A DNA stretch of 64,000 bases from Duganella sacchari (GTDB taxonomy: Bacteria; Pseudomonadota; Gammaproteobacteria; Burkholderiales; Burkholderiaceae_D). The notes under the pieces are model-generated. The model saw only the letters and a program-made list of their open reading frames with translations, searched no databases and was not told where the DNA came from. The translations under genes and the position numbers were made by a program. Positions 26,047 through 35,244 of this stretch are shown one piece after another (position 1 is the stretch's first letter; each line of letters begins with the position of its first letter). The stretch spans positions 1 to 64,000 of the forward strand of contig NZ_FRCX01000012.1 of the NCBI RefSeq assembly GCF_900143065.1, in the 5' to 3' direction.

Positions 26047-26062
26047 GGGCACGGAATCTGCT
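26047..26062 (+). promoter_or_regulatory. Possible sigma-54 promoter for the tonB operon
   Basis: GGGCACG-GAAT-CTGCT keeps the invariant GG and GC with correct spacing but differs from the consensus at two core bases. It lies 37 nt before tonB. It is weaker than the four other sites and could be coincidental. Confidence 0.45.
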
Positions 26063-26099
26063 CAAAGACGAACAGGAATAACAGAGAAAGGGCCTCATC

Positions 26100-26876
26100 A
26101 TGACCGCACTGAGTTTTGAGAGCATCAACTATTCACCACGCCGCGCTGCTGTACGGCGTCAGGCGCTGCCGGTGTCGCGTCTGAAGGTTGTCGAGGTAGC
26201 GCCACCAGCCAGTGTGGCTGCCGCGCGGCCTGGCACGGTGGGCCAGCCGGGGAACAAGATCGGCATTGCTGCGCTGGTGGGCGTGGCGGTGCTGCTGCAT
26301 GCGGGTGTCTACATCTCGCTGCATCAGGGCGGACATATCGATCCGCTGCCTGCCAAGGCGCCGGAGCCGCTGGCGATTGAGTTTGCACCGCCGCCACCGC
26401 CGCCACCGGAACCGCCCAAGGTGCAGCCACAGGTGGCCAAGGCGCCGGTGCCACAGCGCGCCGCGCCGCAAGTACCCGTGGTGCAGCAGGCGCCGGTGGA
26501 TGATGGACCACCCAGTGCAAACACGGTACAGGTAGCGACACCAGCGCCCCCCGCCCCCGTGGCTGCAGCGCCCGCGCCACCACCACCGGAGCCGGTGACC
26601 GAGCCACGCGGCTTCGCGGGCTACAAGAACAATCCGCCGCCGGAATATCCATCGCTGGCGCAGGACCGTGGCCTGCAGGGGCAGGTGATCCTGAAGGTGC
26701 GCGTGCTGGCTTCGGGCAAGCCGGAAGCCGTGACGGTCGATAAATCCAGCGGCCACAAGATTCTTGACGATGCCGCCATCAAGGCAGTCACCGCCTGGTC
26801 CTTCGATCCTGCCAAGCGTGGCCAGACGCCTATCGATGGCTGGGTCAAGGTGCCGTTGAATTTCAAACTTTCTTAA
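26100..26876 (+). CDS. tonB: TonB energy transducer
   Basis: A 258-aa protein that couples the ExbB/ExbD motor to outer-membrane receptors. One transmembrane helix spans about 54-74 (contains LLHAGVY, with the conserved His). A long Pro/Ala/Val-rich periplasmic spacer (about 85-165) follows. The TonB C-terminal domain (about 175-258) has PPPEYPSLAQ, GQVILKVRV and AVTAWSFDPA. It heads an operon with exbB, exbD, an RND pump and a sulfate-binding protein, suggesting a dedicated motor for the receptors of this island. Confidence 0.93.
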   Translation: MTALSFESINYSPRRAAVRRQALPVSRLKVVEVAPPASVAAARPGTVGQPGNKIGIAALVGVAVLLHAGVYISLHQGGHIDPLPAKAPEPLAIEFAPPPPPPPEPPKVQPQVAKAPVPQRAAPQVPVVQQAPVDDGPPSANTVQVATPAPPAPVAAAPAPPPPEPVTEPRGFAGYKNNPPPEYPSLAQDRGLQGQVILKVRVLASGKPEAVTVDKSSGHKILDDAAIKAVTAWSFDPAKRGQTPIDGWVKVPLNFKLS

Positions 26877-26897
26877 CTTTACAGCGAGAGCTTATCC

Positions 26898-27620
26898 ATG
26901 TCTTCTTACTACTTAGATCTTATCGTTCAAGGCTCCCTGTATGCGCTGGTGCTGTTCTCCATCGTCACCTGGGTACTGATCCTGGTGAAGGGCGTACAGC
27001 ATTACCGTGTCAGCAAACGGGATAAACAATTTACCAAACAGTTCTGGAGCGCCAGTACGCTGGATGCGGCCAGTGCGCTGGCCAGCGATGCCAGTCCCAA
27101 GGCGCGCCTGGCGAATGTGGGCTTTGATGTGCTGCACGTGAGCGAATCCGGTGGCGGCAACGATCTGGAACATAGCTGGGACAGGCAAGAACTGCTGGAA
27201 CGCCACCTGCGCCAGCAAATCCAGAAGGAATACCAGTCGCTGGAAAGCGGCCTGGCGGTGCTGGCCTCCATCGGCAGTACGGCGCCTTTCGTTGGCTTGT
27301 TCGGCACTGTGTTTGGCATCATCCACGCGCTGAGCGCCATCGGCAAGAGCGGTTCGGCCAGTATCGACGTGGTGGCCGGCCCGATTGGCGAGGCGCTGAT
27401 CGCTACCGGTGTCGGTATCGCGGTGGCAGTACCAGCAGTACTGGCGTTTAACTTCTACGTACGTCGCCTGAAGGTGACGGCGGCCGAACTGGATAACTAC
27501 GCCACCGACTTCGTCAACCTGGCGCAGAAGAACGGCTTCCGTGTCGCCCGCCCAGTGTCCAAGGGCGTATCGCAGACAGTGCGCCCGGCGGTGGCGCCGC
27601 AGCAGGGAGCATTCGCATAA
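26898..27620 (+). CDS. exbB: ExbB/TolQ/MotA-family proton channel protein
   Basis: A 240-aa inner-membrane protein with three helices (about 10-30, 130-155 and 175-195) and a cytoplasmic domain between the first two. The signature IGSTAPFVGLFGTVFGI is typical of ExbB. With ExbD it converts proton flow into motion of TonB. It lies 21 bp after tonB, and its stop overlaps exbD by 1 nt. Confidence 0.94.
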   Translation: MSSYYLDLIVQGSLYALVLFSIVTWVLILVKGVQHYRVSKRDKQFTKQFWSASTLDAASALASDASPKARLANVGFDVLHVSESGGGNDLEHSWDRQELLERHLRQQIQKEYQSLESGLAVLASIGSTAPFVGLFGTVFGIIHALSAIGKSGSASIDVVAGPIGEALIATGVGIAVAVPAVLAFNFYVRRLKVTAAELDNYATDFVNLAQKNGFRVARPVSKGVSQTVRPAVAPQQGAFA

Positions 27621-28030
27621 TGGCTTTCACGACTGGACGCGACAGCAGCGACGTTGTCAGTGAAATCAACATCACGCCGCTGGTGGACGTGATGCTGGTA
27701 TTGCTGGTGACGTTCATCCTCACCGCGCCGCTGCTGAACAATGCGGTGCGCATCAACCTGCCCAAGACCTCGACCACCACGCCGAACAATCCATCGAAAA
27801 CGGTGACGGTCAGTATCGACGGCAGCAACAAGATCTTTATCGACAAGCGTGAAGTGGAACCGGCATCGCTGGAACCTGAACTCCGGCAGCTGGTTGACCA
27901 GAATCCGGAGCTGGCGCTAAGCCTCCAGGCCGACCAGGGCGTACCATACCGCGCAGTGGCCAAGGTGATTGCCAACATCCAGCGCTCCGGCGTGAGCAAG
28001 CTGTCGGTATTGACGGAGCCGGGCGGTTGA
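27620..28030 (+). CDS. exbD: ExbD/TolR-family biopolymer transport protein
   Basis: A 136-aa protein with one transmembrane helix (about 19-40) bearing the essential Asp23 in PLVDVMLVLLVTFI, and a periplasmic domain. It partners ExbB. Its stop overlaps the next start by 4 nt (TTGA), implying translational coupling to the RND genes. Confidence 0.94.
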   Translation: MAFTTGRDSSDVVSEINITPLVDVMLVLLVTFILTAPLLNNAVRINLPKTSTTTPNNPSKTVTVSIDGSNKIFIDKREVEPASLEPELRQLVDQNPELALSLQADQGVPYRAVAKVIANIQRSGVSKLSVLTEPGG

Positions 28031-29172
28031 AAACCAGGCGTTTACTGACGTTGCTGGCGTTGGCCGGCGTGGTGGCTGCCAGCTACGTGCTGCTGGTGCG
28101 TCCACAGGCGGCACATGCCGTGACGGCACCCGCAGCGGCCGCACCGCGTGGCGGTGTGCCGCTGGTGCGGCTGGCTGCCGCTGAACAGCGCGATGTAGCG
28201 GTCGAAGTGGAGGCCAATGGTACGGTCGTGCCGCTGAGTAGCGTCGAGATACGTCCTCACGTCACGCGCCAGCTGACGCAGGTGCATGTGAAGGAAGGGC
28301 AGTTCGTCGCAGCTGATACCTTGCTGTTTTCACTGGATGACCGGGGCGAGCGCGCGGCGTTGGATCGCGCACAGGCGCAGCTGGACCGCGACCAGGCGGT
28401 ACTGGCGGATCTGGAGCGCCAGTACCGGCGCAGCAGCGAGCTGTCGTCGCAGAAGTTCATCTCGGCCAGCGCTGCCGATGGCGTGCAAACGCAGGTAGAA
28501 AGCCAGCGCGCGCTGGTGCAAGCCGATCTTGCCGCAGTGCGCTCTGCGCAGGTCGATCTGAGTTATACCGCAATACGTGCGCCATCTGCTGGCAGGGTGG
28601 GTGTCGTCAACGTATATGCCGGTAGCCTGGTGCAGGCCAATGCCGTGCTGGCGAGTGTGACGCAGATCGATCCGATCGCGGTGAGTTTCACCGTACCCGA
28701 AAAAGGTGTGGCCGCCCTGCTGGGGGCAGCGAAGTCCGGCCCGGTGGCCGTGAGCGCAGCGTTACCGGACGCTGTGCTCACGGGCCGCCTGAGTTTTATC
28801 GATAGCAGCGTGGATGCCGTGGCAGGCGTCATCCGCATCAAGGCGCAGTTTGATAATGCGGATACCCGTCTTTGGCCGGGACAGTATGTGCAGACGCGCA
28901 TTACACTGTCCAGGCTGCGCGGCGCCGTTGTCGTGCCGCTGGCGGCCATCATCACGCAGAGTGACGGAGCGCTGGTGTACTCGGTCGACGAGCAGCAGTC
29001 GGCGCGTCCGCGCAAGGTACGGCTGCTGCATGCTTTCGGCAACCTGGCCGCAGTGGATGGCTTGAAGGTGGGGGAGCGTGTCGTGATTGAGGGTAAACAG
29101 AACCTGCGCCCTGGTGTGAAAGTCAATGTTGGCAAGGATGCGCTACTGGCGAATGCAGGGAGCCGCCCTTGA
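28027..29172 (+). CDS. RND efflux periplasmic adaptor (membrane fusion protein)
   Basis: A 381-aa HlyD/AcrA-type adaptor. An N-terminal membrane segment (4-22) is followed by a lipoyl half-motif, a coiled-coil hairpin (about 105-165), the second lipoyl half (YTAIRAPSAGRVG) and a beta-barrel (FTVPEKGV). It starts with TTG at 28027, inside the exbD stop, so initiation probably depends on coupling. It is fused into the tonB-exbBD operon, which is unusual for an RND pump. Substrate unknown. Confidence 0.88.
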   Translation: MKTRRLLTLLALAGVVAASYVLLVRPQAAHAVTAPAAAAPRGGVPLVRLAAAEQRDVAVEVEANGTVVPLSSVEIRPHVTRQLTQVHVKEGQFVAADTLLFSLDDRGERAALDRAQAQLDRDQAVLADLERQYRRSSELSSQKFISASAADGVQTQVESQRALVQADLAAVRSAQVDLSYTAIRAPSAGRVGVVNVYAGSLVQANAVLASVTQIDPIAVSFTVPEKGVAALLGAAKSGPVAVSAALPDAVLTGRLSFIDSSVDAVAGVIRIKAQFDNADTRLWPGQYVQTRITLSRLRGAVVVPLAAIITQSDGALVYSVDEQQSARPRKVRLLHAFGNLAAVDGLKVGERVVIEGKQNLRPGVKVNVGKDALLANAGSRP

Positions 29173-32100
29173 ATATTTCTGAACTGTGCATACGGCGCCC
29201 TGCGCTGGTGTTTGTGCTGGCGATGGCGCTGGTCGCTGCCGGCATTCTGGCCTGCTTTCGTCTCCCTGTAGCAGCACTGCCCAGCTATAACACACCGGTG
29301 ATCAACGTTAACGCTGATCTGCCGGGCGCCAGTCCGGAGACGATGGCGTCTTCGGTCGCGCTGCCGCTGGAGAAGCAGTTCGCCACCATCGCCGGACTGA
29401 ATCTGATTACTTCCAGCAGCTCGCCCGGCACCACTTCGCTGACGCTGGAGTTTGATCCTAGCATTGATATCAATGTCGCCGCGCTGGATGTGCAGGCGGC
29501 GTTGCTACGCGCGCAGCGCGCACTGCCGCAGGAAGTGACCGAGCTGCCGTCCTACCGCAAGACCAATCCCGCCGATGGACCGACCTTGTTCATCGTGCTG
29601 AATTCGCCGTCATTGAGCCTGACCGAGTTGAACGACTTTGCCGAGAACCTGATCGCGCCCAGCATCTCGACGCTGGATGGCGTGGCGCAGGTCAACGTCA
29701 ATGGCCAGAAGCGCTTTGCCGTGCGCGTTCGCGCCGACCTTGATAAACTCAATGCACGCAATCTGACGCTGGACGAACTGGCGAACGCGGTCAAGTCGGC
29801 CAACTCCAATTCGCCATTGGGCATTATCGAAGGCCCGGACCAGACACTGACCATCCAGGCCGACGCGCGCCTGATGAAGGCCGCGCAGTTTTCCGACCTG
29901 ATTATCGCTACCCGCAATGGCTTGCCGGTGCGGCTCAAAGATGTCGCCACGCTGGAGGACAGCTTCCAGTCCGTCCGCACCAGTGCCTATTACAACAATG
30001 CCAGCTCGGTGGTGCTGCAGGTGCAGCGCCAGCCGAATGCCAATACCGTGCAGGTGGTCGATGCCGTACGCCGCCTGCTGCCGCTGCTGCAACAGCAACT
30101 GCCTGCCTCGATCACGGTCACGCTGAGCGGCGACAGTTCGCTGTCGATTCGCGACGCCATCCATGACGTCAATATCACGCTGGGGTTGACGGTGGTGCTG
30201 GTGGTGCTGGTGATATTCCTGTTCCTGCGCCGCGCATCTGCCACGCTGATTCCCGCCGTGACGCTGCCGATTTCGCTGCTGGGCGCGATGGTGCTGTTCT
30301 ACTGGCTCGGCTACAGTCTGAATAACGTCTCGCTGCTGGGCATTACGCTGGCGGTAGGTCTGGTGGTGGATGACGCCATTGTGGTGCTGGAGAATATCGT
30401 GCGCCATATCGAACAAGGCGAGCCGCCGTTGAAAGCGGCACTGCGCGGTTCGCGCGAGATGGGCTTTACCATCGTCTCGATTTCCGTCTCGCTGGTGGCC
30501 GTGTTCATTCCCATCTTCTTCATGCCAGGCGTGATCGGACTGCTGTTCCATGAATTTGCCGTGGTGGTGTCGTTGTCGATTCTGGTATCGGCGCTGGTGT
30601 CGCTGACGCTGGTGCCGATGCTGGCCAGCCGCCTGCTGACCCATGGCGACGCGGCGCATACCGGCGGCAATGTGGTGGTACGTGTCTTCGACACGGGGTT
30701 CACCTGGCTGGCCCGGATTTATGAGCGTACGCTGGACTGGGGGCTGCGCCATCGCGGACTGGTGCTGCTGGCTGCGCTGGCCAGCCTGGTGCTGACGGCC
30801 GTGCTGTATCAAACCATCCCCAAAGGGTTTTTCCCGGAAGAGGATCTGGGCCGCGTGCGCGTGATTACCGAAGCAGCGGAAGACGTGTCCATGCCAGCGT
30901 TGATGGCGTTGCAGGCCAAGGTCGCCCGTGTGATTCAGGCCGATCCCAATGTCTTGGGCGTGCTGTCGTTTACTGGGCCGGGTGGGCCGGGCGGCGGCAC
31001 CAGTGCGTCCAGCGGCCGCCTGATCGTCACGCTCAAGTCCAAGGGCGAACGTGCGAGCATGAAGGAGGCGCTGGATTCGATGCGCAAGGCTGCCCGCACC
31101 GTGCCGGGCATTGTCGTGTATATGAGCCCCATGCAGAACCTGCAACTGGGTGGCCGTTCCAGCAAGAGCCGCTACCAGTACACGCTGCAAAGCGTCACGC
31201 CGGATGCACTGGACGGCTGGGTGGAAAAAATCATGCAGGCGATGCGCGCCGATCCGATCTTCCGTGACGTCACCAGCGATACGCAGAACAAGGGCTTGCA
31301 GGCCACGCTCGACATTGACCGTGACAAGGCCAATGGCCTCGGTGTGCAGATGGCCGATGTGCGCAGCGCGCTGTATCTCGCCTTTGGCGACCGCCAGATC
31401 TCTACGATCTATGCGCCCAGTGCGAGCTACCAGGTCATCATGGAAGCGGCGGACCGCCAGTATGTGCATGCGCTGGACAAGATCAGCGTGCGAGGCAGCG
31501 GCGGCACGCTGGTGCAGCTATCCAGCTTTACACGCGTGGTGCGTACGGTAGGGCCGACGGCGGTCAACCATCATGGCCAGCTACAGGCGATCACGCTGTC
31601 GTTCAACCTGGCGCCGGATGTGGCGCTTGGCAACGCTACCGCGCGCATTGATGCTATCGGCAAGGAGATCGAGCTACCGGCAACCATCATCACCAAATAT
31701 GGCGGCGAGGCGGCGGTGTTCAAGGACACGCTCTCCAGCCAGGTGATCCTGATTGCCATTGCGCTGCTGGTGATCTACGTGCTGCTGGTGGTGCTGTATG
31801 AAAGCTATATCCATCCGCTGACGATTCTGGCCGGCCTGCCTTCCGCCGCGGTGGGCGCGCAGATTACGCTGCGCCTGTGCGGCATGGACCTGACGCTGAT
31901 CGCCACCATCGGCATCCTCATGCTGGTGGGGATCGTCAAGAAGAACGCCATCATGATGATCGACTTTGCGCTCGATGCGCAGCGTACGCAGGGCATGCCT
32001 GCTGCGCAGGCGATCCGCGCGGCCTGCATCCAGCGCTTCCGTCCCATCATGATGACTACGCTGGCGGCCCTGATGGGCGCCTTGCCGCTGGCTTTCGGCT

Positions 32101-32336
32101 GGGGTGCGGGCGCCGAACTGCGCCAGCCGCTCGGGCTGGCCGTGGTGGGCGGCCTGCTGCTTTCTCAGGTGATCACGCTGTACATCACACCGGTGATTTA
32201 TCTGGTCCTGGACCGCTATAGCGGCACGGGGCCGATGACTGACCAGCAGATGGCGGCGCGCATCGCCAGTATCACACTGGTGCCGCCTGTTGCGGCAACC
32301 GGCAATAATCAACTTGTCCAAAGGGCGAACTACTAA
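29169..32336 (+). CDS. RND-family inner-membrane transporter (AcrB/MdtC-like)
   Basis: A 1055-aa proton-driven pump with twelve helices and two large periplasmic loops. Family motifs include LPVAALPSYNTPVI near the N-terminus, LAVGLVVDDAIVVLENI in helix 4 (with the proton-relay aspartates) and GIVKKNAIMMIDFA in the second half. The overall form resembles the MdtB/MdtC branch. It starts with TTG at 29169, overlapping the adaptor stop by 4 nt. No outer-membrane factor gene is nearby, so it must use TolC-like protein encoded elsewhere. Confidence 0.92.
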   Translation: MNISELCIRRPALVFVLAMALVAAGILACFRLPVAALPSYNTPVINVNADLPGASPETMASSVALPLEKQFATIAGLNLITSSSSPGTTSLTLEFDPSIDINVAALDVQAALLRAQRALPQEVTELPSYRKTNPADGPTLFIVLNSPSLSLTELNDFAENLIAPSISTLDGVAQVNVNGQKRFAVRVRADLDKLNARNLTLDELANAVKSANSNSPLGIIEGPDQTLTIQADARLMKAAQFSDLIIATRNGLPVRLKDVATLEDSFQSVRTSAYYNNASSVVLQVQRQPNANTVQVVDAVRRLLPLLQQQLPASITVTLSGDSSLSIRDAIHDVNITLGLTVVLVVLVIFLFLRRASATLIPAVTLPISLLGAMVLFYWLGYSLNNVSLLGITLAVGLVVDDAIVVLENIVRHIEQGEPPLKAALRGSREMGFTIVSISVSLVAVFIPIFFMPGVIGLLFHEFAVVVSLSILVSALVSLTLVPMLASRLLTHGDAAHTGGNVVVRVFDTGFTWLARIYERTLDWGLRHRGLVLLAALASLVLTAVLYQTIPKGFFPEEDLGRVRVITEAAEDVSMPALMALQAKVARVIQADPNVLGVLSFTGPGGPGGGTSASSGRLIVTLKSKGERASMKEALDSMRKAARTVPGIVVYMSPMQNLQLGGRSSKSRYQYTLQSVTPDALDGWVEKIMQAMRADPIFRDVTSDTQNKGLQATLDIDRDKANGLGVQMADVRSALYLAFGDRQISTIYAPSASYQVIMEAADRQYVHALDKISVRGSGGTLVQLSSFTRVVRTVGPTAVNHHGQLQAITLSFNLAPDVALGNATARIDAIGKEIELPATIITKYGGEAAVFKDTLSSQVILIAIALLVIYVLLVVLYESYIHPLTILAGLPSAAVGAQITLRLCGMDLTLIATIGILMLVGIVKKNAIMMIDFALDAQRTQGMPAAQAIRAACIQRFRPIMMTTLAALMGALPLAFGWGAGAELRQPLGLAVVGGLLLSQVITLYITPVIYLVLDRYSGTGPMTDQQMAARIASITLVPPVAATGNNQLVQRANY

Positions 32337-33355
32337 TGCTGTTGAAAAAACTGATGCACTCGGCGCTGCTGTTCGGCGCCATCGCGGGCGCTGCCCATGC
32401 AGCCGATATCACGCTGCTCAATGTGTCCTACGATCCGACGCGTGAGCTATACCAGGACTTCAACGCTGCTTTCGCCAAACAGTGGAAGGCCAAGACGGGC
32501 GACAGCGTCACCGTCAAGCAATCGCACGGTGGCTCCGGCAAGCAGGCGCGCACCGTGATCGACGGCCTGGATGCAGACGTCGTGACGCTGGGCCTGGCCT
32601 ACGATATCGATGAAGTGGCCGAACATGGTTTGCTCGACAAGAGCTGGCAGAAGCGCCTGGCGCATAACAGCACGCCGTATTCGTCGACCATCGTGCTGCT
32701 GGTCCGCAAAGGCAACCCGAAAGGCATCAAGGACTGGAATGATCTGGTGAAGCCGGGTATTTCCGTCATCACGCCGAATCCGAAAACTTCCGGCGGCGCG
32801 CGCTGGAACTATATCGCAGCCTGGGGCTATGCGCTGAAACAGAAGGGCGGCAACGAGGCCACCGCCAAGGACTTCATCAGCAAGCTGTATAAAAACGTGC
32901 CGGTGCTGGATTCCGGCGCGCGCGGTTCGACCGTCACCTTCGTTGAACGCGGCATCGGCGATGTGCTGATCGCGTGGGAGAACGAAGCCTTCCTGGCGAT
33001 CAAGGAACTGGGGCCAGACAAGGTGGACATCGTGGTGCCGTCGGTCAGCGTGCTGGCCGAGCCGCCGGTCGCCATCGTCGACAAGGTCGCCGACAAGCGT
33101 GGTACCCGTAAAGTCGCGCAGGCTTACCTGGATTACCTGTATTCGGATGCGGGCCAGGAGATCATCGCCAAGAACTACTACCGCCCGACGGTGGAATCGG
33201 CAGCGAAAAAATACGGCAACCAGTTCCCGAAACTGAAACTGTTCACCATCAACGAAGTGGCAGGCAACTGGGCGCAGGCCCACAAGACCCACTTTGCGGA
33301 TGGCGGCCTGTTTGACCAGCTGTATCAACCATCCGGCAAAGTCGCTCAGCAATAG
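32336..33355 (+). CDS. sbp: Sulfate-type ABC transporter periplasmic binding protein
   Basis: A 339-aa periplasmic protein of the Sbp/CysP family that binds sulfate or thiosulfate. The signal peptide ends near AHAAD (about 24). Family landmarks are LLNVSYDPTRELY, QSHGGSGKQARTVIDGL, DVVTLGLAYDID, NPKTSGGARWNYIAAWGYA and GARGSTVTFVERGIGD. The ATG overlaps the RND stop by 1 nt, so it is translated as part of the tonB operon. No cysT/cysW/cysA genes accompany it here. It is the main clue that the island deals with sulfur. Confidence 0.93.
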   Translation: MLLKKLMHSALLFGAIAGAAHAADITLLNVSYDPTRELYQDFNAAFAKQWKAKTGDSVTVKQSHGGSGKQARTVIDGLDADVVTLGLAYDIDEVAEHGLLDKSWQKRLAHNSTPYSSTIVLLVRKGNPKGIKDWNDLVKPGISVITPNPKTSGGARWNYIAAWGYALKQKGGNEATAKDFISKLYKNVPVLDSGARGSTVTFVERGIGDVLIAWENEAFLAIKELGPDKVDIVVPSVSVLAEPPVAIVDKVADKRGTRKVAQAYLDYLYSDAGQEIIAKNYYRPTVESAAKKYGNQFPKLKLFTINEVAGNWAQAHKTHFADGGLFDQLYQPSGKVAQQ

Positions 33356-33366
33356 CGTGTGCATAC

Positions 33367-33386
33367 AAGCCGCCGGCAGGCGGCTT
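33367..33386 (+). terminator. Hairpin terminator after sbp
   Basis: Eight-base arms AAGCCGCC/GGCGGCTT with a GGCA loop lie 12 bp after the sbp stop and are followed by a short T-containing stretch. It probably ends the tonB-sbp operon. The rest of the gap to 33632 holds only the LacI-type site below. Confidence 0.65.
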
Positions 33387-33551
33387 TGTCATTTCCAGGC
33401 GTGCCGTATGTGCTAGCCTCATCCCTGATGCGCTTAAGCCTTGCAGTCCATTGGTAGCACCGACAAAAATCCCACACACGTCGCTTTATCAACCACACCG
33501 ATGGTGCGCTCGTTGACATGAAAGATTTGCCGGTGCTATAGTTTCTTCAAC

Positions 33552-33571
33552 AAATGGAAACGCTTCCATTT
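33552..33571. promoter_or_regulatory. LacI-family operator upstream of the GH30 gene
   Basis: A 20-bp near-perfect palindrome, AAATGGAAAC/GCTTCCATTT, with one mismatched pair and a central CG. This is the form bound by LacI/GalR-type regulators. It is 61 bp before the glycosidase ATG, where a repressor would block transcription. A related site precedes the TonB receptor at 35245. Confidence 0.7.
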
Positions 33572-33632
33572 AATTCATAAGTGAATAAACGATAGACAGG
33601 CGGACCAGGATCCGTCTGCGCGAGGAGACAGC

Positions 33633-35096
33633 ATGTTGACAGCCAGCCCTGTGTTTACAGGCGATGGAGCGTTGCGCCCGTCGTCTTTGAAATCCCTCTC
33701 CCAACTGCTTGCGGTGCCCGCGCTGCTGCTGTGCGCGCTTGGCGCGGCACATGCGCAAACGGTGCAGGCGTGGGTCACCACCGGCGACCAGTCGCAGCTT
33801 TTGCAGCGCAACGCCGATGCGCAATTCAAGCCCGGCACGCAGGCGGCCACGATTATCGAGGTCGACCCCAGGCAGCGTTTCCAAGAGATGGTCGGCTTCG
33901 GCGCCGCCATCACCGATGCCTCCGCGTGGCTGATTCAAAACAAGCTCAACGAGCAGCAGCGCAGCGCCTTGCTCAATGAGTTGTTCGGCAAAGCGCCCGG
34001 CGCCGGTTTCAGCTTCACGCGCCTGACCATCGGTGCATCCGACTTCTCGCGCCACCACTACAGCTTTGACGATATGCCGGCCGGGCAGACCGATCCGGAG
34101 CTCAAGCACTTCTCGATCGATGCCAACCGCGCCGATGTGCTGCCCGTCACCAAGGCCGCGCTGGCGATCAACCCCAGGCTGCGCGTGATGGCGTCGCCAT
34201 GGAGCGCGCCGGGCTGGATGAAATCCACCGATAGCCTGATCCAGGGCACGTTGAAACCAGAAGCTTTCGCGCCCTTCGCCAGCTACCTGTCACGCTACGT
34301 CAGCGCCTATGAAAAGGAAGGCGTGCCGATCTACGGGCTGACCTTGCAGAATGAACCGCACTTCGAACCAAAAGACTATCCCGGCATGCGCGTCGATCCG
34401 GCCAAGCGCGCCGCCTTTATTGGCGGCCATCTGGGGCCGGTGCTGGCCAAAGACCATCCGGGCACCCGCATCCTGGACTGGGATCACAACTGGGATGAAC
34501 CCTGGTCGCCAGCCGATGTGCTCAAAGACGCCACCGCCAACAAATACGTGAGCGGTGTGGCCTGGCACTGCTACGGCGGCGACGTGCGCGTACAGGCGGC
34601 GCTGCACGACCGCTGGCCGGACAAGGAAACCTATTTCACTGAATGCTCAGGCGGCAAATGGGCGCCGGTGTGGTCGGACAATCTGCAGCACTTCGCCCGC
34701 ACGCTGGTGATCGGCACCACGCGCGGCTGGGCCAAGGGCGTGCTGCTGTGGAACCTGGCGCTCGATGAAAACGATGGCCCGCACCTGGGCGGCTGCAAGG
34801 ACTGCCGTGGCGTGGTCACCATCGACAGCCGCGACGGCAAGATCACCCGCAATGAAGAGTACTACGCGCTGGCCCATGCCAGCCGCTTCGTGCGCCAGGG
34901 CGCGCACCGCATCGCGTCCACCAGCGGCTATGGCGATCTCGATACGGTGGCCTTCCGCAATGCCGACGATGGGTCGACGGCGTTGATGGTGGTGAACTCG
35001 GCCAAGGCGCCGCGCAGCTTTGCCGTGCGCGTCGGCCAGCGCAGTTTCGATTACACCTTGCCGGCGGCCAGCGTCGCCACCTTCACCTGGAAATAA
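33633..35096 (+). CDS. GH30 family glycoside hydrolase (glucosylceramidase-like)
   Basis: A 487-aa exported retaining glycosidase. An unusually long N-terminus precedes the hydrophobic signal core (about 24-40, ending AHAQ); no later ATG is available. The TIM-barrel shows GFGAAITDA and SPWSAPGWMK. Expected catalytic residues are Glu241 in LQNEPH (acid/base) and Glu337 in YFTECSGG (nucleophile). A beta-sandwich domain closes the protein. GH30 members act on beta-1,6-glucans, glucosylceramide or xylans; the subfamily is not resolved here. Two LacI-type sites suggest co-regulation with the next gene. Confidence 0.9.
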   Translation: MLTASPVFTGDGALRPSSLKSLSQLLAVPALLLCALGAAHAQTVQAWVTTGDQSQLLQRNADAQFKPGTQAATIIEVDPRQRFQEMVGFGAAITDASAWLIQNKLNEQQRSALLNELFGKAPGAGFSFTRLTIGASDFSRHHYSFDDMPAGQTDPELKHFSIDANRADVLPVTKAALAINPRLRVMASPWSAPGWMKSTDSLIQGTLKPEAFAPFASYLSRYVSAYEKEGVPIYGLTLQNEPHFEPKDYPGMRVDPAKRAAFIGGHLGPVLAKDHPGTRILDWDHNWDEPWSPADVLKDATANKYVSGVAWHCYGGDVRVQAALHDRWPDKETYFTECSGGKWAPVWSDNLQHFARTLVIGTTRGWAKGVLLWNLALDENDGPHLGGCKDCRGVVTIDSRDGKITRNEEYYALAHASRFVRQGAHRIASTSGYGDLDTVAFRNADDGSTALMVVNSAKAPRSFAVRVGQRSFDYTLPAASVATFTWK

Positions 35097-35105
35097 CCCC
35101 TGCAC

Positions 35106-35132
35106 TGCCGTGCTTTGCCACGGCATTTTTTT
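35106..35132 (+). terminator. Intrinsic terminator after the GH30 gene
   Basis: Seven-base arms TGCCGTG/CACGGCA with a 6-nt loop are followed by seven Ts (35126-35132). It begins 10 bp after the glycosidase stop, so the receptor at 35245 needs its own promoter. Confidence 0.85.
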
Positions 35133-35142
35133 CAGTCGGCAT

Positions 35143-35154
35143 GGAAGCGCTTCC
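35143..35154. promoter_or_regulatory. LacI-family operator upstream of the sugar receptor
   Basis: The perfect 12-bp palindrome GGAAGCGCTTCC shares the core of the site at 33552-33571. It lies 91 bp before the receptor ATG. The paired sites define a small predicted regulon; no LacI gene is present in this window. Confidence 0.68.
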
Positions 35155-35244
35155 GCACGTCGGCGGATGAAGCGCACCAACCGCAGGACTGCATGACCAG
35201 CAGCACCGCACCACAGCCTTTCCGTTGAAAACTATAAAAGAGAG

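Noticed and set aside
29610..31469. Reverse-strand open frame of about 619 codons opposite the RND pump
   Set aside because: His/Gln/Arg-rich low-complexity translation, antisense to a conserved transporter.
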